Shown here piece after piece: positions 35,460 to 43,420 of a stretch of DNA of 64,000 bases. Numbering within the stretch: the first letter of the stretch is position 1; each line of letters starts with the position of its first letter. The position numbers and the translations under genes are program-made. This DNA is from Geobacter sp. OR-1 (GTDB lineage: Bacteria; Desulfobacterota; Desulfuromonadia; Geobacterales; DSM-12255), in the NCBI RefSeq assembly GCF_000813145.1, contig NZ_BAZF01000001.1, forward strand, positions 62,001 through 126,000, in the 5' to 3' direction. A model generated the notes under the pieces. That model searched no databases. It had not been told where the DNA came from and saw nothing but the letters and a program-made list of their open reading frames with translations.

Positions 35460-35539
35460 CTCACCAAAGGGGATATATAAATGCGCTTGGAAAAGCGCCT
35501 TTGTTTATTGTACAAACGTGGTGAGTGAATTCCATCCCC
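35460..35539 (+). ncRNA. Candidate structured leader (riboswitch-like) of nhaA
   Basis: P1 is a 7-bp helix, CTCACCA (35460-35466) with TGGTGAG (35519-35525). It encloses P2, GCGCTT/AAGCGC with a GGAA tetraloop (35483-35498), and P3, TTTGT/ACAAA (35500-35504 with 35512-35516). In addition GGGGAT (35469-35474) can pair with ATCCCC (35534-35539) downstream of P1, forming a possible pseudoknot. The element ends about 22 nt before the nhaA start. RNA classes nhaA-I/nhaA-II (described as Li+-sensing riboswitches) occur before nhaA; whether this is one of them needs a covariance search. Helices are read from the sequence; function is inferred. Confidence 0.55.
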
Positions 35540-35561
35540 GCGTCACGCATCTGGGAAAACC

Positions 35562-36710
35562 ATGAAGCACCGACTCAACCTTCTCCGCGAATTTTCCGTG
35601 CCGCTGCTGGCCGGTGTTGCCGTTGCCATCTTATGGGCCAATATTGACCCGTCAGGGTACGCCCACTTCAATTCAACCCCCTTTCTGGGCGGGCTCTCCT
35701 TTCATTTCGTTGCCAACGAACTGTTCATGGTGCTCTTCTTTGGTATTGCAGCCGTTGAAATTACCCAAAGTTTTCTGCCGGGCGGCGACCTGAACCCGAT
35801 TTCCAAGGCGGTAAATCCACTTCTCGGCACGATTGGCGGCGTACTTGGCCCGGTTGCGATTTATTTCGGGTTGAATGCTTTGATTGGAACTCCGGAGTTA
35901 AGGAACGGCTGGGGCATTCCTACAGCAACGGACATCGCCCTGGCATGGCTGGCAGCAAGAACGGTATTCGGGGCAGGCCATCCAGCAGTATCCTACCTCC
36001 TCTTGCTCGCTGTTGCCGACGATGCGATCGGTCTTGCCATAATCGCGATTTTCTACCCGGATCCCAACATGCCGACAGAACCTTTATGGCTTCTGTTGAC
36101 AGCTTCCGGAATGGCGATTGCCTACCTGATGCGCCGTGTCAATCTGCGCAACTACTGGCCCTACATCCTGGCAGGCGGAATCATGAGCTGGACCGGCCTG
36201 CACAATGCCCACCTGCACCCGGCCCTGGCGCTCGTCTTCATAATCCCTTTTCTTCCCCACGCCAAAGCTGAACATAAACATTTCTTTGAAGAAGACCCGG
36301 GCGACCATACTCCGTTAGCAAGATTCGAGCATGAATGGAAGGTAGTTGTCGATTTCGGGATGTTTATGTTTGGGCTGGCCAATGCGGGGGTGCAGTTCTC
36401 AAGCATGGGGACAGTAACCGGACTTGTTTTGGCGTCACTAATAATTGGCAAAACATGCGGTATTTTCTGCTTCGGAGCGCTGGCGGCAAAGTTCGGATTT
36501 AGCCTGCCTCACGGGATGAACCACAGAGATTTGTTGACGGCAGGGATGATCGCCGGTACCGGGTTTACGGTTGCCCTGTTTGTCGCGGGTGAGGCATTCA
36601 GCAATCCGATAATCGGCGGTGCCGCCAAAATGGGGGCCATGTTCAGCATCATAGCAGCTGTCATAGGACTCATCATGGGACGGATACTGGGAATTGCAAG
36701 AAAGAGTTGA
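35562..36710 (+). CDS. nhaA: Na+/H+ antiporter NhaA
   Basis: 382 residues, about 12 helices. The essential ion-binding aspartate pair is D153/D154 in LAVADDAIGLAII, and ATDIALAW carries the conserved Thr-Asp of the crossed helix (D124). FGLANAGV and GMIAGTGFTVALFVA are later family motifs. It exports Na+ (or Li+) in exchange for protons at the inner membrane. The ribosome-binding site is poor (GGGAAAACC), consistent with control by the structured leader upstream. Confidence 0.95.
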   Translation: MKHRLNLLREFSVPLLAGVAVAILWANIDPSGYAHFNSTPFLGGLSFHFVANELFMVLFFGIAAVEITQSFLPGGDLNPISKAVNPLLGTIGGVLGPVAIYFGLNALIGTPELRNGWGIPTATDIALAWLAARTVFGAGHPAVSYLLLLAVADDAIGLAIIAIFYPDPNMPTEPLWLLLTASGMAIAYLMRRVNLRNYWPYILAGGIMSWTGLHNAHLHPALALVFIIPFLPHAKAEHKHFFEEDPGDHTPLARFEHEWKVVVDFGMFMFGLANAGVQFSSMGTVTGLVLASLIIGKTCGIFCFGALAAKFGFSLPHGMNHRDLLTAGMIAGTGFTVALFVAGEAFSNPIIGGAAKMGAMFSIIAAVIGLIMGRILGIARKS

Positions 36711-36743
36711 TAACGACAACGTCGCTGACCGGTCCAATAAATT

Positions 36744-36777
36744 CATGCAACATTTATTGCATGCCAATTATTTTTTT
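36744..36777 (+). terminator. Terminator of nhaA
   Basis: CATGCAA and TTGCATG pair around a 6-nt loop (36744-36763), followed after seven bases by a run of seven Ts. Confidence 0.65.
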
Positions 36778-36972
36778 CTCAACGTAACCCACTGATTTTA
36801 CACGTTCATTAAGTTTCGCCTGTACCATATCTCAAGTAATGTTGCACGTTACTGATACGCATTTTTCTCCCCTGCGTCGCCAACCCACCGTTATAAAAGA
36901 CAATTACTTAAATGCGCTTTTAAGGCATGGATACTGCTCCTGTACAAAGATTAAGCATCTCCTTTCACCGAT

Positions 36973-37000
36973 TTGACTTGATATTGCTCTCAGGTACACT
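36973..37000 (+). promoter_or_regulatory. Sigma-70-type promoter of the porin-cytochrome cluster
   Basis: TTGACT, 16-bp spacer, TACACT. The start site would be near 37007, about 32 nt before the porin ATG. The rest of the 328-bp gap 36711-37038 holds the nhaA terminator and otherwise A+T-rich DNA in which I see no gene and no c-di-GMP riboswitch motif. Confidence 0.6.
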
Positions 37001-37038
37001 TAGCACAATTGAATCATTTCCTCTAATGGAGCGACTCT

Positions 37039-38322
37039 ATGAAGCGTCTGGCAAGTATGGCCACCCTTCTCGCCCTTCTGTTACCGTCCATGGCCGCTGG
37101 CGTTGAAATCGGCGCTGATGGCACAACGATCATCCGGATAGAGGAGCGGAGTGTACCCGGCTTTGCGAAGCAAACGGTTGCCCCGGCGACCCAATATCTC
37201 GGATTCGATGCCGAAGATATCAGCATCAAAGGCCTTTCCATGCACTTTTACGGCTGGGGGCGCCTGGACCTTGCCGATGACAGCGCTGAGAGCACAACAC
37301 CCCGCTCGACCGACGGGAATTTCACATACGGCTACCTGCAGTACCGCTTCGATAAGGCCAATGCCCGGGTAAAAGCCGGACGGTTCTTCGTTTATGAAGG
37401 GATTGCGGCGGAGCAGATCGACGGGGTGTATGCCCGGACCGACCTCAACAAGGGGTTTACCATTGCCGCATTCGGCGGCATCCCGGTCAGGCTGGACCGT
37501 GACGGCATGACCAAGGGGAAATATATCGGCGGCGGCAGGCTCGGCTACCGCTACGGCGGGATTCTCGATCTCGGGGTTTCCGGGCTTCACGAAGCCGACT
37601 CCCCGACTCTGTACGGAAAAGAAAAGAGGCAGATGCTGGGTGGCGACATCTGGTTCTCTCCCCACCGGATGGTCGAGCTTTCGGGACGGAGCAGCTACAA
37701 CGGCACCACCGAAGAGATTGCCGAACACTCCTACCTCCTGTCGGTCCGCCCGGTTTCCGGGCTTACCGCAGCCGTTCATTATACCGATATCCGTCTCAAA
37801 GACTATTTTGCCTTCACCAATGTGCCGTCGCTCTTCAACCCGAACAACGGCGATAAATTCCGGTCGCACGGCGCGACCGTCTCCTACCGGATCACCAAAC
37901 TCCCCTTCCCTGCTGAGGTTTCGCTGGAATATAGGCATTTCAAGCGGGACAGCAAAGGTAACTCGGACCGTTACGGCGGGGAGATCCGCCTGACCCCTCT
38001 AGACAAGCTCAACACCGGTGTATCCTATGCCCGGATTGCGGCAGCCAACGGTATCATGTCGTACAATGAGGCGCGGGCATTCGCCATGTACAGTTACGGC
38101 CGGTTCAGCGTGAACCTGGATGCCATCGGCAATATCTACGACGACTCAGTTTACGGGAAAAAAGACTCCTACGAGATTACCGGAGGCTGCGGATACGCGA
38201 TAACGCCATCCTTGCGGGTTTCCGGTGAAGCGACCTATGCCGACACCCCATGGTACGACAAGGATGTCAGGGGGCTGCTCAGACTCAACTATTCTTACAA
38301 CAGTAAAGGAGCCGCACAATGA
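37039..38322 (+). CDS. Outer-membrane beta-barrel (porin) of the cytochrome cluster
   Basis: 427 residues with a signal peptide (LLALLLPSMAAG). The mature part is a run of amphipathic strands rich in Tyr/Gly (FTYGYLQYRFDKANARVKAGRFF, GGRLGYRYGGILDLGVSGL, VSLEYRHFKR, YGGEIRLTPLDKLNTGVSYARI, YGRFSVNLDAIGNIYDDS) ending LLRLNYSY, as in 16-20-strand barrels. No heme motif. Its position ahead of multiheme cytochrome lipoproteins, coupled by ATGA overlap to the first, fits the barrel of a porin-cytochrome electron conduit. Barrel fold is well supported by pattern; conduit role is inferred from context. Confidence 0.82.
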   Translation: MKRLASMATLLALLLPSMAAGVEIGADGTTIIRIEERSVPGFAKQTVAPATQYLGFDAEDISIKGLSMHFYGWGRLDLADDSAESTTPRSTDGNFTYGYLQYRFDKANARVKAGRFFVYEGIAAEQIDGVYARTDLNKGFTIAAFGGIPVRLDRDGMTKGKYIGGGRLGYRYGGILDLGVSGLHEADSPTLYGKEKRQMLGGDIWFSPHRMVELSGRSSYNGTTEEIAEHSYLLSVRPVSGLTAAVHYTDIRLKDYFAFTNVPSLFNPNNGDKFRSHGATVSYRITKLPFPAEVSLEYRHFKRDSKGNSDRYGGEIRLTPLDKLNTGVSYARIAAANGIMSYNEARAFAMYSYGRFSVNLDAIGNIYDDSVYGKKDSYEITGGCGYAITPSLRVSGEATYADTPWYDKDVRGLLRLNYSYNSKGAAQ

Positions 38323-38792
38323 ACCGTGTCACCTGGACAATTCCGGCGGCGCTCGGCTTCGGGATGCTGCTCATGACCGCCTGCAGCCAACTTCTTCCCG
38401 CATCTGGCAACCTCCCTTCGACGCACCCGGAAGCGCTCCCGCAAGGGAGGCCGGTCTGTACCGAATGCCACGAGGCCACGCTCAAAGACTCTTTGAAACC
38501 GTATGCGGTATTCGATCATACCCCGTCGTTCGTGAAGGACCACCGTTTTGCGGCCCAGTCAGAGGAACGGACCTGCGCGATCTGCCACAAACAATCGTTC
38601 TGCACCGACTGCCATGCGAATCACAACGAGATAAAACCCTCGCTGAAGCTGGGGGACCGGCCGGACCGCGACCTGGTCCACCGCGGGGACTACATGACCC
38701 GGCACAAGTTCGAGGGCAAGCTTGACCCGACCGGCTGCTACCGCTGCCACGGACGGGCAAACAACGAAAAATGCGTGACCTGCCACCGGTAA
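38319..38792 (+). CDS. Pentaheme c-type cytochrome lipoprotein
   Basis: 157 residues. Lipobox LMTAC places the lipidated Cys at residue 22. Five CXXCH heme sites: CTECH, CAICH, CTDCH, CYRCH and CVTCH, the last at the extreme C-terminus (CHR). Extra His residues (HTPSF, DHRF, HANHN, HRGDY) can supply distal ligands. Its start overlaps the porin stop (ATGA), so the two are co-translated and probably assemble together, as a periplasm-side or barrel-plugging electron carrier. Confidence 0.9.
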   Translation: MNRVTWTIPAALGFGMLLMTACSQLLPASGNLPSTHPEALPQGRPVCTECHEATLKDSLKPYAVFDHTPSFVKDHRFAAQSEERTCAICHKQSFCTDCHANHNEIKPSLKLGDRPDRDLVHRGDYMTRHKFEGKLDPTGCYRCHGRANNEKCVTCHR

Positions 38793-38795
38793 GCG

Positions 38796-38870
38796 GTGAA
38801 TGGTGAAGAGTGAATAGTGAAATGGATTAAATCTTAAAATCTTTTTCACCCTTCACATTTCACTTTTCAC
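38796..38870. repeat. Inverted heptad repeats (4 x GTGAANN / 4 x NNTTCAC)
   Basis: Four tandem GTGAANN heptads (38796-38823) and four NNTTCAC heptads (38843-38870) face each other across a 19-nt A+T-rich spacer. They can fold into a long hairpin in the 99-bp gap between the two cytochrome genes. It resembles heptanucleotide STRR-type repeats. Confidence 0.8.
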
Positions 38871-38891
38871 ATCTTTTATCAGGAGACCCCG

Positions 38892-40142
38892 ATGACCACA
38901 CGTCAAATGAACTTCATACTCCTTGCAGCTGTCATAACTATGGCCCTCCAGGGGTGCGGCAGCTCAAACAGCAAGGCCCCGAGCGTCAACGCATCCGGAA
39001 AGCACCCGGCCGACTGGTACACGGCACACCGCAATGCCTTTTCAACGGCCTTTATTGCCGATGGCGCCCAACAGTGCAAGGAGTGTCACGGAGTCAATCT
39101 TGACGGCGGGATCGCCAGCGTCAACTGCACCACCGGCTTGGCCGGATTTCCTGCCGGTCCCTGCCATGCAAACGGTCACGGCCCGAGAGTAACCCACCAA
39201 TTGCCGTTCAAGGCGGCAAACCTTCACGGCCCGCAAGCAAATGCGGACATCGCCGGCTGCGGAGCCTGCCACGCCACCGGAACCGTCCCGGGGAGCAACC
39301 CCAGGTTCAACGTAACGATCGGATCGCTCACCAACGGTTGCGAAGATTGCCACAAGACCGGCACCGCCCACCCTCCGGTTGATCCGGCCAAGGTTGCGGG
39401 ATTTCCGGCAAGCTGGAATAACCACGCCGCTGCCGGCAACATAGCAGGCGCCTGCACCCTTTGCCATGGTTCCCTTTACCAAGGAGGAAGCGGACCGGCC
39501 TGCAGTTCTTGCCACAATCGTGCAGGCGCGGTCATGCCGCCGGTGGCCGGCCAGTGCGTCTCCTGTCACGCCAAGCCCCCGGCAACAGGCAGCCATGCTG
39601 CGCACAGCGCCGTGGCAAGCATCGCAACCCTCTGTACGGCCTGTCACGACGGCGCCGGAAGCGGCACTCCGCGGCATGGATCGCGCGGCTTCGCCAACGT
39701 CTCGACAGCCATCTCTCAGGACTTTGCCGCCAAGACCGGTTCCGGGAGCGTGACCGCTTCATTGACCTGCCGGAATATCAGGTGTCACGGCGGCGTGACC
39801 ACCCCGCCATGGGGAACCGGGGCCATCAATGCGGCAGCAGAGTGCATCGCATGTCATACCCAGGGGACTGCCAGCCAGACACCGCAATACAACAGCTACT
39901 TCTCCGGCCAGCACAGCCGTCACGTAAATTCTATCAGGCTGCAATGCACGGACTGCCACGATATGAGCGTTTCAAGCGGCAGCAACAGCCATTTCAGCAA
40001 CATGGCCACCCCGATCTTCGAACTCAGCCCAGGGCTCACCATCAGAGGCCCGGTAAATTACAGCGGCGGGCGCTGCTCGCCCGGCAATAACCCGGCCCAA
40101 TTCAGCGTTGGTGTTTGCCATGGTTCCGAGAGCTGGCAATAA
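38892..40142 (+). CDS. Multiheme c-type cytochrome lipoprotein (9 CXXCH, 1 CX4CH)
   Basis: 416 residues. Lipobox ALQGC places the lipidated cysteine near residue 22. Nine CXXCH motifs: CKECH, CGACH, CEDCH, CTLCH, CSSCH, CVSCH, CTACH, CIACH, CTDCH. One CX4CH (CRNIRCH) follows the Geobacter C4xC-CXXCH domain style. Two further long-spaced candidates are CTTGLAGFPAGPCH (CX11CH) and the C-terminal CSPGNNPAQFSVGVCH (CX13CH). Likely exposed on the outer-membrane surface as the extracellular partner of the porin complex. Preceded by AGGAG and followed 15 bp later by the NHL-repeat gene. Confidence 0.9.
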   Translation: MTTRQMNFILLAAVITMALQGCGSSNSKAPSVNASGKHPADWYTAHRNAFSTAFIADGAQQCKECHGVNLDGGIASVNCTTGLAGFPAGPCHANGHGPRVTHQLPFKAANLHGPQANADIAGCGACHATGTVPGSNPRFNVTIGSLTNGCEDCHKTGTAHPPVDPAKVAGFPASWNNHAAAGNIAGACTLCHGSLYQGGSGPACSSCHNRAGAVMPPVAGQCVSCHAKPPATGSHAAHSAVASIATLCTACHDGAGSGTPRHGSRGFANVSTAISQDFAAKTGSGSVTASLTCRNIRCHGGVTTPPWGTGAINAAAECIACHTQGTASQTPQYNSYFSGQHSRHVNSIRLQCTDCHDMSVSSGSNSHFSNMATPIFELSPGLTIRGPVNYSGGRCSPGNNPAQFSVGVCHGSESWQ

Positions 40143-40157
40143 CGGAGGGATCGACCG

Positions 40158-42935
40158 ATGATCGTCCGCTTCATCTACAATATTATCAGGGGAATGGTTC
40201 TGCTCACCGCTTTTGCCGGTTCGTGTCTGGCTGCCGCCTCCCCGGCCGTTGACAACCTGCCGGCAGTGACGAGTCATGTCAGCTCGCCGGTCCGGCTGGC
40301 AGTAGATCAGTTCATGCATATCTATCTCACTGACCCACGCGGCGGCGGGATCAACAAATATGACCGAACCGGCAAATGGATCGCCGCAATACCGGTCCCG
40401 TCACCCCAAGGAGTTGCGGTTACCGACAATCAGGACCTGGTGGTCAGCCAGAAGGACAGGGTCTCGGTAGTCTCAGGTTCGGGGAGTGCTCTGTTTACCA
40501 TGAAGGATTCTCAGGGATCGACCTTCGTATTCCAATATGCCAACGGCGTGGCAATCGATCCGGTGACCGGCAACATCTTTGTTTCCGACAGTCTTGCCGA
40601 CTGCATTCTGGTCTTCGACCGGCTGGGGCAGCCCATAACCACCGGAGTCGCAGCGAGCGGCAAGCCTGCCAACAGTTTCGGCAGCACCGGAACCGGTAAC
40701 GGCCAGTTTTCGATGCCGACCGGCCTGGCCTTTGAAAAGAAATCCCGGCAGATTGCAGTGGCCGACACCTTTAATGGCCGGGTACAGTTCTTCGACCTTA
40801 CTTATTCGTTCCAAAAAAGCATCGGCAGCCTAGGTTCGGGGCAGCTGTCATTCACCTCTCCGGAGGGGCTCGTGTTCGAGTACACCAGGGATGCCAGCCA
40901 AAATCTTTACAGAATGTACGTCCTCGATTCATTTCAAAGCAGGGTCCAGGTGATAGACCCCGGCGGAAACGGCACGTTTCTGAAAGAGATCGGCGGTTAC
41001 GGCCGGGGTAACGGCAAGCTCAGGAACCCTTCCGATGTCGTTTTCGACAACATCAACAGCCGCCTTATAGTTGCCAACGGCATCGGCTCATTGACAGCCT
41101 TTTCAATTGACGGCGGCGCAACCCCGGTCGATGTGGATGTTACGCCACCGTCACTGACCGCGTTCCCTGCTTCGGGGATATCGACCAACCAGAGCAGCGT
41201 AACCTTCTCCGGTACGGTTGAGACCGGGGCCTTAGTGACGCTGACCGCCGATACCGCGGCAACGACAGGTCCGGTTGCCTATTCTCCCACCAACTCAATC
41301 GGCACCAGCACCTGGAACGCCACGGTAAGCAACCTGGCTAGCGGGGCAAACATTATCAGCATAAAGGCCTATGACAGCGCCAACAATCCGGCCACGCTCA
41401 CCAGAACCATTAACTTCAGCGCCGCCAATGCCGTGGCCATGACCATCAATCCGGTAACAACCCCGACGAACAGCACCAGCCAAACATTGTCCGGAACCAT
41501 TGAGAGCGGCGGCACCGTGACTGTCAACGGCGCGGCGGCGACCGTTTCCGGGACGTTCTGGAGCTTCGCCGCAACACTTGCCGAGGGCGCCAACTTCTTC
41601 ACAATCGCCGGTTCCCTGGGAGGCAAAACCGGCTCTACCCTTGCCGCGACAATAAACGTTGTGCTGTCTGCTCCGGAGATGCATGCCGCGACCCTTGTCT
41701 CGGGCAGCACTACGGCAACCCAGCTTCTCACCGTTCGCGGCACTGTTGCTATAAATGAAAACTTTGACCGTCTGACCGCCACCATCAACAACGGCTCGCC
41801 GGTCGCCGTCATTGTGCAGGGAGAGACGTTCGCCTATCCGGTGCTCCTGAACGGAGGCACCAATACCGTCGCGACTACGGTATACGACAAAGCCGGCAAC
41901 AGCGCGACCGACAGCCGCACCATCACCTTCGACCCGACTAACGGCCGGGCCACCATTACCGCCACCACTGCTACCGACGGCAGCGTTACCTCGTCCGCGG
42001 CGCTCGATCTGTCCGGCACTATGCCGACCAGCGCTACCTCTGTCAGCATCGGCTTTACGATCAACGGCACACCTACAACTGTTCAGGCAAACCTCGGACC
42101 TGCCGGCACCTGGAGCGCAACAGGGATCAATCTCGATAACGGGATCAACGCCATCCAGGCAACGGCCATGGACGGCACCAATCCTTTGACCAGTGCCTCC
42201 TTGACCGTAACCAGAGTAGCCGCTGACATGCCGACCATTACGGTTAACGCCCCGGCGAACGACCTGGCCACCGACAGCACTGACCTGTCACTGACCGGCA
42301 TTGCCGGGGCCGCAGCGGTCACTGTCACCATGGACGGTTCGGACATACCGGTAACCTTCATCCCGGGAGCGCCGGCAACATTCACTCTCAACCGAAGCGG
42401 CATTGCCAATGGCGTTCACCTCCTGGCACTTTCGGCAACCGACGCCTTCGGCAACACGGCAACTGCCTACCGGAGCCGTTATGTAAAGACCTCGCCTCCG
42501 GCCGGATTCTCAATCGATCAGTTTGCCGGCCAGTCGACCACCCTGAACGGCACTCTTGAACCGGGAGCAACGATCTTTGTGAAGAGATCCGACGGCACCG
42601 ATTTGATAACCCCGTTGATCGTGGGCGCCAGCGGCAGTTGGACCATTACCCTGCCATCGGCATACGACCCGGCGACCATGAACCTGTTCGGCCTCGACCA
42701 GGCCGGCAACAGCACCAGAAACGGCCGCCTGGGGAATGACAACAGCCCGCCGGACATAACAGACGCCATCAAAGCGCTTCAGATAGCTATGGGACGTGCC
42801 GATGCAACGCCCTTCCTGCTCCTTCGCGGTGACGTGGCGCCGCTTGTAAATGGCGTTCCAACGCCTGACGGCGTGATCGACAGTGGCGACGTCCTGATCA
42901 TTCTGCGCAAACTGCTCGGGTTCATCAATTTCTGA
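40158..42935 (+). CDS. Secreted NHL-propeller / Ig-like / dockerin-like protein
   Basis: 925 residues with a signal peptide (CLAAASP). Residues about 30-330 form an NHL-type beta-propeller (PVRLAVDQFMHIYLTDPRGG, GVAIDPVTGNIFVSDSLADC, GLAFEKKSRQIAVADTFNGR, LRNPSDVVFDNINSRLIVANG). Residues about 340-850 are repeated bacterial Ig-like domains (VTFSGTVETGALVTLTAD, LSGTIESGGTVTVNG, STTLNGTLEPGATIFVK). The last ~65 residues are dockerin type I-like (DITDAIKALQIAMG, GDVAPLVNG, DGVIDSGDVLIILRKLLG) with calcium-loop Asp residues. No heme motif. Proteins of this kind recur in Geobacter cytochrome loci and may scaffold the complex; that role is inferred. Confidence 0.87.
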   Translation: MIVRFIYNIIRGMVLLTAFAGSCLAAASPAVDNLPAVTSHVSSPVRLAVDQFMHIYLTDPRGGGINKYDRTGKWIAAIPVPSPQGVAVTDNQDLVVSQKDRVSVVSGSGSALFTMKDSQGSTFVFQYANGVAIDPVTGNIFVSDSLADCILVFDRLGQPITTGVAASGKPANSFGSTGTGNGQFSMPTGLAFEKKSRQIAVADTFNGRVQFFDLTYSFQKSIGSLGSGQLSFTSPEGLVFEYTRDASQNLYRMYVLDSFQSRVQVIDPGGNGTFLKEIGGYGRGNGKLRNPSDVVFDNINSRLIVANGIGSLTAFSIDGGATPVDVDVTPPSLTAFPASGISTNQSSVTFSGTVETGALVTLTADTAATTGPVAYSPTNSIGTSTWNATVSNLASGANIISIKAYDSANNPATLTRTINFSAANAVAMTINPVTTPTNSTSQTLSGTIESGGTVTVNGAAATVSGTFWSFAATLAEGANFFTIAGSLGGKTGSTLAATINVVLSAPEMHAATLVSGSTTATQLLTVRGTVAINENFDRLTATINNGSPVAVIVQGETFAYPVLLNGGTNTVATTVYDKAGNSATDSRTITFDPTNGRATITATTATDGSVTSSAALDLSGTMPTSATSVSIGFTINGTPTTVQANLGPAGTWSATGINLDNGINAIQATAMDGTNPLTSASLTVTRVAADMPTITVNAPANDLATDSTDLSLTGIAGAAAVTVTMDGSDIPVTFIPGAPATFTLNRSGIANGVHLLALSATDAFGNTATAYRSRYVKTSPPAGFSIDQFAGQSTTLNGTLEPGATIFVKRSDGTDLITPLIVGASGSWTITLPSAYDPATMNLFGLDQAGNSTRNGRLGNDNSPPDITDAIKALQIAMGRADATPFLLLRGDVAPLVNGVPTPDGVIDSGDVLIILRKLLGFINF

Positions 42936-42949
42936 TTAGGAGAACCGTA

Positions 42950-43390
42950 ATGACCTATCTGCAATCAGCAATGCTCTTGATCTTTCTGGTTTCCCTGGCA
43001 GGATGCGGCGGCAACAGCGCCTCTCCTTCTGCGCCGACGGCTGCAGATCTGAAGATCGGCACCACAGGAACCGCTACCGGACCGGTAGGTGCCGCAGATG
43101 TCACGTTCCCGGTCTTTGCCCAGTATTCAGTTACCGGCATAACCCCGAACAGTGCACTTAATGTTTGGGAGCGGGTGACGCCTTCGAGCGTGAGGGTGGT
43201 ACTCATTTCAGCCTCCGGCACCCCTGTGGGCAGTATATTGGGGACAGTCAGCCTTGCGATAAAGGATGGTTCCAACCCGCAAGCAAGCCAGTTCAGTACC
43301 GGCGCAACTGCTGTGATCAAGGATTTGAACGGTGCTATGATTCCTCAGGCCCAGATAGCGCCGACCTTCGCAATTGACAATGTCAGATAG
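42950..43390 (+). CDS. Small lipoprotein in the cytochrome cluster
   Basis: 146 residues with lipobox SLAGC (lipidated Cys near residue 19) and a Ser/Ala/Pro linker. A ~115-residue domain of beta character follows (DVTFPVFAQYSVTGITPNSA, SVRVVLISASGTPVGSILGTVSLAI). No heme site and no recognised family. Placed 14 bp after the NHL gene and 30 bp before the giant cytochrome, it is clearly part of the same operon. Confidence 0.8.
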   Translation: MTYLQSAMLLIFLVSLAGCGGNSASPSAPTAADLKIGTTGTATGPVGAADVTFPVFAQYSVTGITPNSALNVWERVTPSSVRVVLISASGTPVGSILGTVSLAIKDGSNPQASQFSTGATAVIKDLNGAMIPQAQIAPTFAIDNVR

Positions 43391-43420
43391 GAAACGACCG
43401 AATTTTTTAGGAGTGGAGCC

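Noticed and set aside
36711-37038. Cyclic-di-GMP (GEMM) riboswitch before the cytochrome cluster
   Set aside because: None of the conserved GEMM sequence blocks or receptor tetraloop elements are visible; only a sigma-70-type promoter was found.
38800-38890. Short antisense ORF with FTIHYSLF-like sequence in the heptad repeats
   Set aside because: It is the translation of the GTGAA/TTCAC repeats and has no start context or conservation signal.
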